Positions 9,361-16,867 of a stretch of 64,000 nucleotides of DNA are shown here, in pieces. This DNA comes from an uncultured Lachnospiraceae bacterium (GTDB taxonomy: Bacteria > Bacillota > Clostridia > Lachnospirales > Lachnospiraceae), in NCBI GenBank assembly GCA_905233695.1, contig CAJODN010000006.1:1-64000 (forward strand), in the 5' to 3' direction. Both the position numbers and the translations under genes were made by a program. Under the pieces are notes generated by a model, which did no database searches, had not been told where the DNA came from, and saw only the letters and a list, made by a program, of their open reading frames with translations. Numbering within the stretch: position 1 is the first letter of the stretch; each line of letters begins with the position of its first letter.

Positions 9361-9512
9361 AAATGTTCACAGTACCTTCTCGCATTCGCAAAATATAAAA
9401 TTTTGCTCATGTCTCGAAGGTCCCTGTTCCACAGATTCGATTACAACTAATAATATATGCTTACACGCAAGCGTGACGCATATATCATCAGTTGAATCGA
9501 CTGTGAACATTT
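9361..9512. repeat. Multi-branched palindromic element between fliE and fliF
   Basis: The gap 9307-9516 has no gene; most of it is one nested inverted repeat. A perfect 13-bp closing stem joins 9361-9373 to 9500-9512. Inside it are two arms. The first is ACCTTC/GAAGGT (9374-9379 with 9416-9421), enclosing a GCAAAA/TTTTGC hairpin. The second is longer: TCGAT..CAAC with GTTGAATCGA, then ATATATGC/GCATATAT (9453-9460 with 9478-9485), topped by CACGC/GCGTG. The result is a three-way junction. It lies inside the flagellar operon, so the transcript should fold the same way. Function unknown. Confidence 0.7.
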
Positions 9513-9516
9513 ACCA

Positions 9517-9852
9517 TTAAATCTGCATGTTCATGAGTTCCTTGTAAGCTTCAAGGAACTTGTCCCTAACAGCAACCGTATATTGAAGTGCCACTGTGGC
9601 TTTCTGTTCAGCCACAAGTAAATCGTGTGTATTATCCGATTCACCGAGGGCGAACTTAACTTCCTCGGCAGATGCCTTATTCTGCAAGGTATTGGTCTCA
9701 CCAACCATATTTACCACAGAATTAAGAACAGCACCGAACCCGTCGTTCTCTTCACCCTGCTTCTTAACGGGATTGGTCGCATAACCGTTCTGCGGAACAC
9801 TTGTCGTCTTATACATTGCGTTAAGTGAATTAATATCTACATTTACTGCCAC
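9517..9852 (-). CDS. fliE: Flagellar hook-basal body protein FliE
   Basis: Adaptor that joins the MS ring and export gate to the proximal rod; 111 aa, normal length. The conserved C-terminal half is evident: GFGAVLNSVVNMV, then KASAEEVKFALGESDNTHDL and KATVALQYTVAVRDKFLEAYKELMNMQI, the FliE signature. The start is a GTG at 9852 with AGGAG about 6 nt upstream. Follows flgC by about 40 nt in the operon. Confidence 0.96.
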   Translation of the reverse strand: MAVNVDINSLNAMYKTTSVPQNGYATNPVKKQGEENDGFGAVLNSVVNMVGETNTLQNKASAEEVKFALGESDNTHDLLVAEQKATVALQYTVAVRDKFLEAYKELMNMQI

Positions 9853-9891
9853 TTTTTGCTCCTATCATCTGTAAAATGTTAATCTATGACC

Positions 9892-10335
9892 TTAAGAATT
9901 ACCAATCTGAAGTCCGTTAGTTGCCATACTCTTAACAGCGTTAAACGCCGTAACATTAGCTTCATATGCACGACTGGCATCGATAAGGTTAGTCATCTCC
10001 GTTACGGTATTGACATTGGGATAAGACACATAACCGTTCTCATCTGCATCCGGATGAGACGGATCGTATTCCATAATATAATCCGTAGTCCTATCCTCAT
10101 ATACGCCTACAACCTTAACGCCGTCTCCGCGAAATTCAGTAGCCTTCTTCATCGCATCCGAAAACGTAGGTGAAGTAAGCTTCTCTCTGAATGTTACGAC
10201 CTTACGTGTATAAGGCACGCCGTCATCTGTTCTTGTAGTATTGACATTAGCGATATTCTCCGCAATTGTATCCATACGGAATCTCTGCGATGTCATTCCG
10301 GAGGCAGCTATATCAAATGATTGAAATAATCCCAT
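9892..10335 (-). CDS. flgC: Flagellar basal-body rod protein FlgC
   Basis: Proximal rod protein, 147 aa. The N-terminal helix motif FDIAASGMTSQRFRMDTIAENIANVNT and the C-terminal EMTNLIDASRAYEANVTAFNAVKSMATNGLQIG are diagnostic of FlgC. It probably forms a two-gene translational block with flgB immediately upstream. ATG at 10335 follows an AAAGGAG site. Confidence 0.97.
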   Translation of the reverse strand: MGLFQSFDIAASGMTSQRFRMDTIAENIANVNTTRTDDGVPYTRKVVTFREKLTSPTFSDAMKKATEFRGDGVKVVGVYEDRTTDYIMEYDPSHPDADENGYVSYPNVNTVTEMTNLIDASRAYEANVTAFNAVKSMATNGLQIGNS

Positions 10336-10369
10336 GATAACTCCTTTCTTCTAAAAGCTATCCATATAA

Positions 10370-10759
10370 TTACTTGATTACGGCCTTGAATCTTGAAAAT
10401 TCCTGAGAAATGCCTTGTGTAAGCGCCTGATACTTAATCTGCTCCGACGCCAATTCAACGTTCTCTGTATCGATGTCAACGTTGTTACCGTCCAGCCTGT
10501 AGGAATATCCCGCATAATCGGTAAATACCTTCGGCTGAAGACTTGCTGCATCAAGGTTCGTTACAGCACCAAGTACATCATCTTGCTTTGTCTTAATAAT
10601 GGCGCGCTTAAGAGTAGTCTCGAACTCCACATCCTTACGCTTATAGCCCGGAGTGTCAACATTGGCAATGTTATGAGCTATGGACTTCTCTCGCATCCAG
10701 CTTGCATCAGCGGCCCTATCAAGTAGATTGATATAATCAAAAGCATCTGAATTAAACAT
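10370..10759 (-). CDS. flgB: Flagellar basal-body rod protein FlgB
   Basis: Proximal rod protein, 129 aa, and first gene of the flagellar operon. The rod signature SIAHNIANVDTPGYKRKDV is at about residues 26-45, and the C-terminal helix is ELASEQIKYQALTQGISQEFSRFKAVI. ATG at 10759 is preceded by AGGAGG. A sigma-A-like promoter lies about 45 nt upstream (10804-10831), so the 5' leader is short. The codY-to-flgB adjacency is the same as in Bacillus subtilis. Confidence 0.97.
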   Translation of the reverse strand: MFNSDAFDYINLLDRAADASWMREKSIAHNIANVDTPGYKRKDVEFETTLKRAIIKTKQDDVLGAVTNLDAASLQPKVFTDYAGYSYRLDGNNVDIDTENVELASEQIKYQALTQGISQEFSRFKAVIK

Positions 10760-10803
10760 AGATTCCTCCTTCGCGGGACAATATGCCCCACTCTTACTAC
10801 ATA

Positions 10804-10831
10804 ATTATATAGATTTTTTTGCAAAATACAA
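10804..10831 (-). promoter_or_regulatory. Predicted promoter of the flagellar operon
   Basis: On the minus strand TTGTAT (10826-10831) and TATAAT (10804-10809) are separated by 16 nt, a good housekeeping-type promoter. The expected start site is near 10797, about 38 nt before the flgB start codon. I see no sigma-28/sigma-D type element here. Confidence 0.6.
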
Positions 10832-10843
10832 GACATTTTTTAC

Positions 10844-10881
10844 ATATATTGTGTTTTATTATATGGGCACACACAATATAT
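10844..10881. promoter_or_regulatory. 10-bp inverted repeat upstream of the flgB promoter (possible operator)
   Basis: ATATATTGTG (10844-10853) and its exact reverse complement CACAATATAT (10872-10881) are separated by 18 nt and lie directly upstream of the -35 box. Position and symmetry suggest a binding site for an activator or repressor of the flagellar operon. A related CACAATATAT occurs again at 10933-10942. No regulator can be named from sequence alone. Confidence 0.4.
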
Positions 10882-10938
10882 ACGCTTTTAGGGGATGTTA
10901 AAGCGTGATATAATTCTGCCTATAATAGAATCACAATA

Positions 10939-11068
10939 TATATTCAGAACCCATTCAAAAATGCTTCGCATTTTCTCATGTGGCTTCTCGCCAAATAAAT
11001 TTTTACACAAATATCCTTACGAATGATTCGACGGTATTTGTATAAAAATTTGCTTGGTTCTGAATATA
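10939..11068. repeat. Multi-branched palindromic element between codY and flgB
   Basis: The 378-nt stretch 10760-11137 contains no gene. It holds the flgB promoter, a possible operator, this element and the codY terminator. The closing stem is a perfect 13 bp (10939-10951 with 11056-11068). Inside are a hairpin AAAATGC/GCATTTT (10958-10964 with 10968-10974), a small TGGC/GCCA hairpin (10981-10993), and a long arm of about 18 bp (10997-11016 with 11033-11051) tipped by CGAA/TTCG. The plan resembles the element at 9361-9512: closing stem, short hairpins, then a long arm, although the sequence differs. Confidence 0.7.
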
Positions 11069-11071
11069 AGC

Positions 11072-11099
11072 AAAAAGGGACTTACAAAAAGTCCCTTTT
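11072..11099 (-). terminator. Rho-independent terminator after codY
   Basis: A perfect stem AAAAGGGACT/AGTCCCTTTT (11073-11082 with 11090-11099) with a 7-nt loop is followed on the minus strand by a T-run. It lies about 40 nt after the codY stop codon and should end the topA-codY transcript before the flagellar operon. Confidence 0.85.
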
Positions 11100-11137
11100 A
11101 ATAAATATCTCCATCCTTGGAAACATATGTCAGTATT

Positions 11138-11920
11138 CTACTTATTAGTTATATCGGCAATTTCTTCAAAAACTAAATCATTAATTACGCGAATATGTGT
11201 ACCCTTAACTCCGGAGGATCTGGTCTCAATAATTCCGGCACTCTCGAACTTACGAAGCGCATTAACAATAACGGACCTTGTAATACCCGCCTTGTCGGCA
11301 ATCTTAGATGCAACGAGAAGACCTTCAGTTCCGTCAAGCTCATCAAGTATACGACATATTGCATCAAGCTCACTATAAGAAAGGGTGCTTACGGCAGAAC
11401 GTACATTTCGCCTGCTCCTCTTCTCTTCGTCATACTCATCGGTCACCGCTCTTGTCATCTCAAGTCCCACAACGGTTGTTCCGTATTCTGTTAATATTAT
11501 ATCATCAATGTTATATGGTTTGTCAATTCTGTATACGAATAAAGTTCCGAGCCTGCTACCCGCTATGTATATGGGCGATATAATGGCGGAATATTCCGAT
11601 AATAACTCATTTTCAAAACCGAGAGTCTCAAGATTGACATTTTCCTTAGTAGATAAAATGCCAAGAAGCCTCTCATTAAATGTAGGGTCAAGAAACTCCC
11701 CTACCTTATCTACGATAAGATCCGACACCTTCGACAAATCCTTCTCGTCCTTACTGTGACTTATTCCCAGTATCTTACCCTTCTTACTTATGACAATAAC
11801 GCCGGAACCCAGTATCTCTCTAAGCACCTTGCAGATATCGTTAAATACAACCTTGCTTGAATTGTTGTTATGAAGAAGATTACCTATTTTTCTGGTTTTA
11901 TCCAAAAGTTCAACACTCAT
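11138..11920 (-). CDS. codY: Global transcriptional regulator CodY
   Basis: GTP- and branched-chain-amino-acid-responsive DNA-binding regulator of stationary-phase, nutritional and often motility genes; 260 aa, the usual length. It has an N-terminal GAF sensor (about 1-155, beginning MSVELLDKTRKIGNLL), a linker helix and a C-terminal winged HTH with ASKIADKAGITRSVIVNALRK at about 204-224, essentially identical to the family recognition helix. ATG at 11920 follows GGAGTTATAT. It is 35 nt downstream of topA and probably co-transcribed with it. CodY control of the adjacent flagellar genes is known in Bacillus but is only an inference here. Confidence 0.98.
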   Translation of the reverse strand: MSVELLDKTRKIGNLLHNNNSSKVVFNDICKVLREILGSGVIVISKKGKILGISHSKDEKDLSKVSDLIVDKVGEFLDPTFNERLLGILSTKENVNLETLGFENELLSEYSAIISPIYIAGSRLGTLFVYRIDKPYNIDDIILTEYGTTVVGLEMTRAVTDEYDEEKRSRRNVRSAVSTLSYSELDAICRILDELDGTEGLLVASKIADKAGITRSVIVNALRKFESAGIIETRSSGVKGTHIRVINDLVFEEIADITNK

Positions 11921-11955
11921 ATATAACTCCTAACTTTCTAAAACCCCTTTTCTTC

Positions 11956-14019
11956 TTAATCCTCCTCATTATCACACACAAAAGCGCAATCCTTATTCTG
12001 GCATGATAATTTCTTACCTTTAATCACCATATAGCCGTTACACTTAGGACATTTCCTAGAGACCGGTCTATTCCAATTCATAAAGTCGCAATCGGGATAG
12101 CCTTCGCAACCAAAGTAGGTTCTTCCCTTCTTCGTCTTACATATGATAATATCCTTACCGCACTTCGGACAGGCAACGCCTATCTTCTCCAGATACGGCT
12201 TGGTGTTCCTGCATTCCGGAAATCCCGGGCATGCCAAGAACTTACCGTACTTACCGTACTTAATAACCATGTTACGACCGCACTCTTCACAGACAACATC
12301 CGTCTCTTCGTCAAGAATCGTAACCTTTTCTATGTTCGCCTGTGCCTCTTTTACTTCCTTCTCAACCTTGGGATATATGTCTCTTATTATATCCTTCCAA
12401 TTGATCTCTCCCTCTTCAACACCATCGAGTTCATCCTCCATTCGCTTGGTGAATTCCTCGTCTACTATCTCGGGGAATGCCTTGGTCATAAGATCATTAA
12501 CAATATCTCCCATCTCCGTTACGAAAATGTTCCTGCCCTCTTTACCGATATACCTTCTCTTAAGGAGTGTTGATATAATCGGAGAATATGTACTGGGACG
12601 ACCGATACCCAGTTCTTCTAAAGTCTTAACAAGAGATGCTTCCGTATAGTGCGGAGGCGGTGATGTAAAATGCTGTGCCTCATCAAGCTCTACAAGGCTT
12701 AACTTATCACCTTCCTTAAGAGCTTCGAGCTTCTGCTTCTTATTATCCTCTTCGTCACTGTCCTTATATACAGACATGAATCCGTCGAAGGCCACCTTAG
12801 ATGTTGTTGATGTAAATGTATAATCTCCCGCTACTATCCTGGCTCTAATTACATCATATACTGCATTAGTCATCTGACTTGCGACGAATCTCTTCCATAT
12901 AAGCTGGTATAACTTAAACTGTGCCGCATTAAGAGAACTCTTAACCATATCAGGTGTAAGTGTTACATCAGCCGGTCTTATTGCTTCGTGGGCATCCTGA
13001 ATCTTACCCTTACTCTTCTTACCGCCGGTATAATCACCAACATATTTATCGCCGTACTCAGACTTAATATATTCTTGACACGTCGCCTTGGCTTCATCTG
13101 ATATCCTTATTGAATCGGTTCTTAGATATGTAATAAGACCGACCGTTCCAACCTTAGCAACATTAACACCTTCATACAATTGCTGTGCCACATTCATTGT
13201 CTTGGATATTGAGAAGTTAAGCTGCTTAGATGCTTCCTGTTGCATAGTAGATGTTGTAAATGGAAGGGGAGTCTTCTTTTCCCTTGTAGAGTTAGTGACA
13301 TTATCCACTACATAGTCTTTGCCGTCTAACTCCTTTAATATCGTATCAAGCTCTTTCTTACTGTTAATATCCTGCTTAGAATTATTCTTTCCGTAGAATG
13401 ATGCTTCAAACTTAGTCTTTTTATCCTTTAATGTAGCATCAAGTGTATAATATTCCTGCGGTATGAATTCAGAGATTTCTTTTTCCCTATTGCAAATGAT
13501 ACTAAGAGCCGCCGACTGCACTCTTCCCGCACTAAGACCTCTCTTAACCTTGTCCCATAGAACAGGACTAATCTCATATCCTACCACACGGTCAAGAACT
13601 CTCCTCGCCTGCTGTGCATCAACGAGATCCATATCAAGGTCTCTCGGATTCTTCATGGCTTCCTTTACAGCCTTCTTCGTAATCTCGTTGAAACTGATTC
13701 TTCTCGTATTCTTACTGTCGAGATTAAGAGCGCTTATAAGATGCCAGGAAATTGCTTCTCCTTCGCGGTCCGGGTCGGTTGCAAGATATATCTTATCAGA
13801 TTTCTTTACTTCCTTCCTGAGACTTGCAAGGAGATCCCCCTTACCTCTTATTGTAATATATTTTGGCTCAAAGTCATTATCAATGTCTACGCCGAGTGAG
13901 CTCTTCGGCAAATCTCTTACATGTCCGTTAGACGCAACAACTTGATAATTCTTACCCAAAAATTTCTTAATCGTATTTACTTTGGTTGGTGACTCAACGA
14001 TCACAAGATTTTTCGCCAT
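11956..14019 (-). CDS. topA: DNA topoisomerase I
   Basis: Type IA topoisomerase relaxing negative supercoils; 687 aa. The TOPRIM domain is at the N-terminus (KNLVIVESPTKVNTIKKFLG, then YLATDPDREGEAISWHL). The catalytic Tyr lies in VGLITYLRTDSIRIS at about residue 300. The C-terminus carries three C4 zinc-ribbon modules: CEECGRNM..CPGFPEC, CPKCGKDI..CEGYPDC and CPKCNGYM..CQNKDC. ATG at 14019 is preceded by GGGAG. The dprA-topA-codY order is that of Bacillus, but without the xerC/hslUV genes usually in between. Confidence 0.98.
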   Translation of the reverse strand: MAKNLVIVESPTKVNTIKKFLGKNYQVVASNGHVRDLPKSSLGVDIDNDFEPKYITIRGKGDLLASLRKEVKKSDKIYLATDPDREGEAISWHLISALNLDSKNTRRISFNEITKKAVKEAMKNPRDLDMDLVDAQQARRVLDRVVGYEISPVLWDKVKRGLSAGRVQSAALSIICNREKEISEFIPQEYYTLDATLKDKKTKFEASFYGKNNSKQDINSKKELDTILKELDGKDYVVDNVTNSTREKKTPLPFTTSTMQQEASKQLNFSISKTMNVAQQLYEGVNVAKVGTVGLITYLRTDSIRISDEAKATCQEYIKSEYGDKYVGDYTGGKKSKGKIQDAHEAIRPADVTLTPDMVKSSLNAAQFKLYQLIWKRFVASQMTNAVYDVIRARIVAGDYTFTSTTSKVAFDGFMSVYKDSDEEDNKKQKLEALKEGDKLSLVELDEAQHFTSPPPHYTEASLVKTLEELGIGRPSTYSPIISTLLKRRYIGKEGRNIFVTEMGDIVNDLMTKAFPEIVDEEFTKRMEDELDGVEEGEINWKDIIRDIYPKVEKEVKEAQANIEKVTILDEETDVVCEECGRNMVIKYGKYGKFLACPGFPECRNTKPYLEKIGVACPKCGKDIIICKTKKGRTYFGCEGYPDCDFMNWNRPVSRKCPKCNGYMVIKGKKLSCQNKDCAFVCDNEED

Positions 14020-14113
14020 AACTTCGCTCCCGAATGTTTTCTTATTAATAATTAGTCGATTCGATATTCAACTATACACTAATATATTTTGTTTTTCAAG
14101 ATTTTATTTTATA

Positions 14114-14141
14114 ACGTCTCATCACCAAGTACCCGCACGCT
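14114..14141. repeat. Dispersed repeat, copy 1 (single arm)
   Basis: This 28-nt sequence in the topA-dprA gap is identical to 38294-38321 and differs at two positions from 29444-29471. Its core is CATCACCAAGTACCCGCACG. Here only one arm of the palindrome seen at the other two sites is present. It starts right after the dprA stop codon region on the minus strand. Confidence 0.75.
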
Positions 14142-14149
14142 TGCGAAGT

Positions 14150-15244
14150 CTATTTAATCTTAACATATTGGTTAACAAACGCCTCCTTCGCATATCCCAG
14201 TTCACAGAGGTTCATAATGGAGCTTAGGACACGCATCAGGTCGAAGTTGGTCTCGTTGATTATTGTCTCGATGCTTTTAGGATAATAGTCAAGGGAGCCG
14301 TATACTACTTTGTCTTCTTTCTCTGCAAATGTTGTTGCAGGATTATCAAACTCATCAGTATAGAGAGTGTTAAGTCGTACATCTTCTAAGTTATTAACAA
14401 AATTCGGGATCGAAGTTATTATACCTGCACCTTGTTCAATCAGTCTGTTACATCCGCTTGATAGTGAATCTGTTATTCTGCCGGGAAGTGCATATATGTC
14501 TTTCCCTTGATCCAGCGCAAAGTCAGCCGTAATAAGTGAACCGCTTTTCTCTCTTGCCTCGATTATAATGACTTGATTAGAAAGAGCTGATATAATCCGA
14601 TTTCTCGACGGAAAGTTATTATTTATAGGCGCTGTTCCCGGCCAAAAATCAGAAATGATCGCGCCCTTCTTCTGAAGTTCTACATATGTATTGATATTAT
14701 TCCTCGGATAGCAAATGTCAACTCCGCACCCAAGGACGGCAATACTTACACCGCCTGCCTTAAGCGCCCCCACATGGGCAGAGTTGTCGATTCCAAGAGC
14801 CATTCCGCTTACAATAATGTATCCTCTTCTTGATAACTCTTCAGCAATTTCAATTGCCATGCTTCTTCCGTACTCAGAACAACGTCTTGCCCCCACTATT
14901 GACACACATTTATCATAATCACGGGGAAGAGTGCCTATATAGAATAATCCGTATGGCGCATTCTTAATTATCTTAAGCTTATCCGGGAATCCCTCCATCG
15001 GTCTTGTTATAAGATTCTGGTTAAAGGTCTTGAACTTACTGTATTCAATATCAAGATCGTAAATATTCTTGCTGCTAACTATTATATCAGCGTCATCCTC
15101 TTCAACCATATTGGTAGCGATAAGCTTATCTTTTCCTGCTTCATATACCGCCTTAGCGTTACCCAAACAATCGGATAGTCTATTCTTTTTCTTATTGCCT
15201 AATTCCAGCTTCGTAAGCCACAGTTCGTATTTTAATTCTTCCAT
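14150..15244 (-). CDS. dprA: DNA processing protein DprA
   Basis: RecA-loading protein needed to protect and recombine incoming single-stranded DNA during transformation; 364 aa. The Rossmann-like core has VGARRCSEYGRSMA and IIVSGMALGIDNSAHVGAL, followed by GVDICYPRNN and SGSLITADFALDQGKDIYALPG, all DprA hallmarks. The C-terminal part after about 300 is a degenerate winged-helix region. The frame is open to 15256, but the ATG at 15244 overlaps the comM stop (TGATG) and gives the family N-terminus, so it is used. Placement directly after comM supports a competence or recombination role. Confidence 0.95.
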   Translation of the reverse strand: MEELKYELWLTKLELGNKKKNRLSDCLGNAKAVYEAGKDKLIATNMVEEDDADIIVSSKNIYDLDIEYSKFKTFNQNLITRPMEGFPDKLKIIKNAPYGLFYIGTLPRDYDKCVSIVGARRCSEYGRSMAIEIAEELSRRGYIIVSGMALGIDNSAHVGALKAGGVSIAVLGCGVDICYPRNNINTYVELQKKGAIISDFWPGTAPINNNFPSRNRIISALSNQVIIIEAREKSGSLITADFALDQGKDIYALPGRITDSLSSGCNRLIEQGAGIITSIPNFVNNLEDVRLNTLYTDEFDNPATTFAEKEDKVVYGSLDYYPKSIETIINETNFDLMRVLSSIMNLCELGYAKEAFVNQYVKIK

Positions 15245-16773
15245 CACACACCCCACTCAAAATATTTCTTATCAATTCCTCTATACATAAGAGATTCCCT
15301 AAGATGCATCACATTAACATCCTCGTCTCCCGCCATATCAGCAATTGTCCTAGCAACTCTAAGAAGCTTATAGTATGTACGTCCCGTAAGCTCATACTTT
15401 TCATATATGTCCTCCATGAACTTATTCTCTTCATCACCCAGATTACATATTCTAAGCACATCACCGGAGGGAATAGCGCTATTATAATTGTAGTTCTCTT
15501 TTGAATACCTCTTCCTCTGTACCTCGTGAGTCCTTATGACTCTTTCTCTTATAGTCTCGGAAGATTCGTTATCTTCCTCTGCGATAATATCATGATAGCT
15601 TACCATTGACGCTTCGGCACATATATCAATCCTATCAAGAAGTGGCTGTGACAATTTGTTAAAATATCTTCTTATTGAATTACGGTCGCATCTGCAACGA
15701 TTAAGATCGGGATAATAACCACAGGAACAGGGATTCATTGCACATACAAGCATAAAGTTAGAAGGATATGTGACCTTTCCTGCGGCCCTTGATATACTGA
15801 CTTCATGATCTTCCATAGGTTGTCTTAGCATCTCAAGAGTCGACTTATGGAACTCCGTAAGTTCATCAAGAAAGAGCACCCCATTATGAGCAAGGGATAT
15901 CTCACCGGGGGAAGGAACAACTCCTCCCCCGATAAGACCTTGCGGACTTATAGTATGGTGAGGGCTTCGAAACGGTCTTACATTAATAAGTCTGGGATTA
16001 TTCTTAAACCCACCGCTGACACTTAGAATCTTAGAGCTTACAATACATTCTTCTTCTGTCATAGGAGGAAGAATTGTCGGGATCGACTTGGCAATCATTG
16101 TCTTCCCTGCTCCGGGCGGTCCTATCATAAGAAGATTATGCATTCCCGATACGGCAATCTCAGATGCTCGTCTTAAAACCTTCTGACCGTTAATTTGGGA
16201 AAAGTCAAAATTCTTGCCTTCCTCATACTCCTTAGGGAGTATCTCATCTTTATATTCAGGGATTGTTCCGTCGTCAAGAAATGATATTACGTCCATAAGA
16301 TGCCAAACGGGAATAACCTCTATACTCTTAGCAAGAACAGCCTCTCTGTAATTCTCGTAAGGCACAATACACTTAGTTATTCCGTTCTTTACAGCGTCAA
16401 GAAGAATTGGAAGAACTCCCACAACAGGATTAATCTGACCGGACAAGCTAAGCTCTCCAATCATCATAAGCCTATCGTCCTTAAGTTCAATTACAGACAT
16501 TGCGTTAAGAATGGCAATAGCCATAGGAAGGTCGAAGCCGCAGCCCTGCTTTTTAATTGACGCAGGTGCTATATTAACGGTAATTCTCTTGGGAGGAAGA
16601 ATATACCCGCAGTTTTTAAGTGCAGTTCTTACTCTTTCTTTAGCCTCTTTAACTTCAGATGACAGAAAGCCCACCATCTCAAAATAAGGCATACCGTCAC
16701 TTACATCAGCCTCCACGCTGACCATAGTCGAGGTTATTCCGCGAAGAATAGCCGTAGTTACACTACTATACAT
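15244..16773 (-). CDS. comM: YifB/ComM family magnesium-chelatase-like AAA+ ATPase
   Basis: AAA+ protein (509 aa); ComM homologues act as helicases promoting branch migration during transformation. An N-terminal Lon-protease-like fold (about 1-165) precedes the AAA+ module, with Walker A GPPGAGKTMIAK near 219-230, Walker B GVLFLDEL near 300 and a Cys-rich insert CSCGYYPDLNRCRC at about 357-370. ATG at 16773 has no clear ribosome binding site, so translation may be weak or the leader very short. Overlaps dprA downstream, suggesting one transcription unit. Confidence 0.93.
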   Translation of the reverse strand: MYSSVTTAILRGITSTMVSVEADVSDGMPYFEMVGFLSSEVKEAKERVRTALKNCGYILPPKRITVNIAPASIKKQGCGFDLPMAIAILNAMSVIELKDDRLMMIGELSLSGQINPVVGVLPILLDAVKNGITKCIVPYENYREAVLAKSIEVIPVWHLMDVISFLDDGTIPEYKDEILPKEYEEGKNFDFSQINGQKVLRRASEIAVSGMHNLLMIGPPGAGKTMIAKSIPTILPPMTEEECIVSSKILSVSGGFKNNPRLINVRPFRSPHHTISPQGLIGGGVVPSPGEISLAHNGVLFLDELTEFHKSTLEMLRQPMEDHEVSISRAAGKVTYPSNFMLVCAMNPCSCGYYPDLNRCRCDRNSIRRYFNKLSQPLLDRIDICAEASMVSYHDIIAEEDNESSETIRERVIRTHEVQRKRYSKENYNYNSAIPSGDVLRICNLGDEENKFMEDIYEKYELTGRTYYKLLRVARTIADMAGDEDVNVMHLRESLMYRGIDKKYFEWGV

Positions 16774-16824
16774 TTGTACAATTGGAAATCATTTAATCTG
16801 ATAATAATTTAATCAATTTGAAAT

Positions 16825-16850
16825 AAGATGTGGTAATAATACCACATCTT
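16825..16850 (-). terminator. Hairpin terminator after trpS
   Basis: A perfect 11-bp stem AAGATGTGGTA/TACCACATCTT (16825-16835 with 16840-16850) and a 4-nt loop lie 17 nt beyond the trpS stop. The following T content on the minus strand is modest (ATTTC), so it may be a weak or Rho-assisted terminator. An A-run on the other side could help stabilise the RNA. Confidence 0.6.
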
Positions 16851-16867
16851 AAAAAGAAATACCAGGG

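Noticed and set aside
9089..9520. A 143-codon plus-strand frame over the fliE-fliF gap
   Set aside because: Mostly antisense to fliF and extends into the palindromic element; no start signals, no recognisable protein.
10936..10952. CodY box (AATTTTCWGAAAATT) at the flagellar operon
   Set aside because: The best match around TATATTCAGAACCCA has about six mismatches of fifteen; the TTCAGAA core is part of the palindromic element's closing stem.
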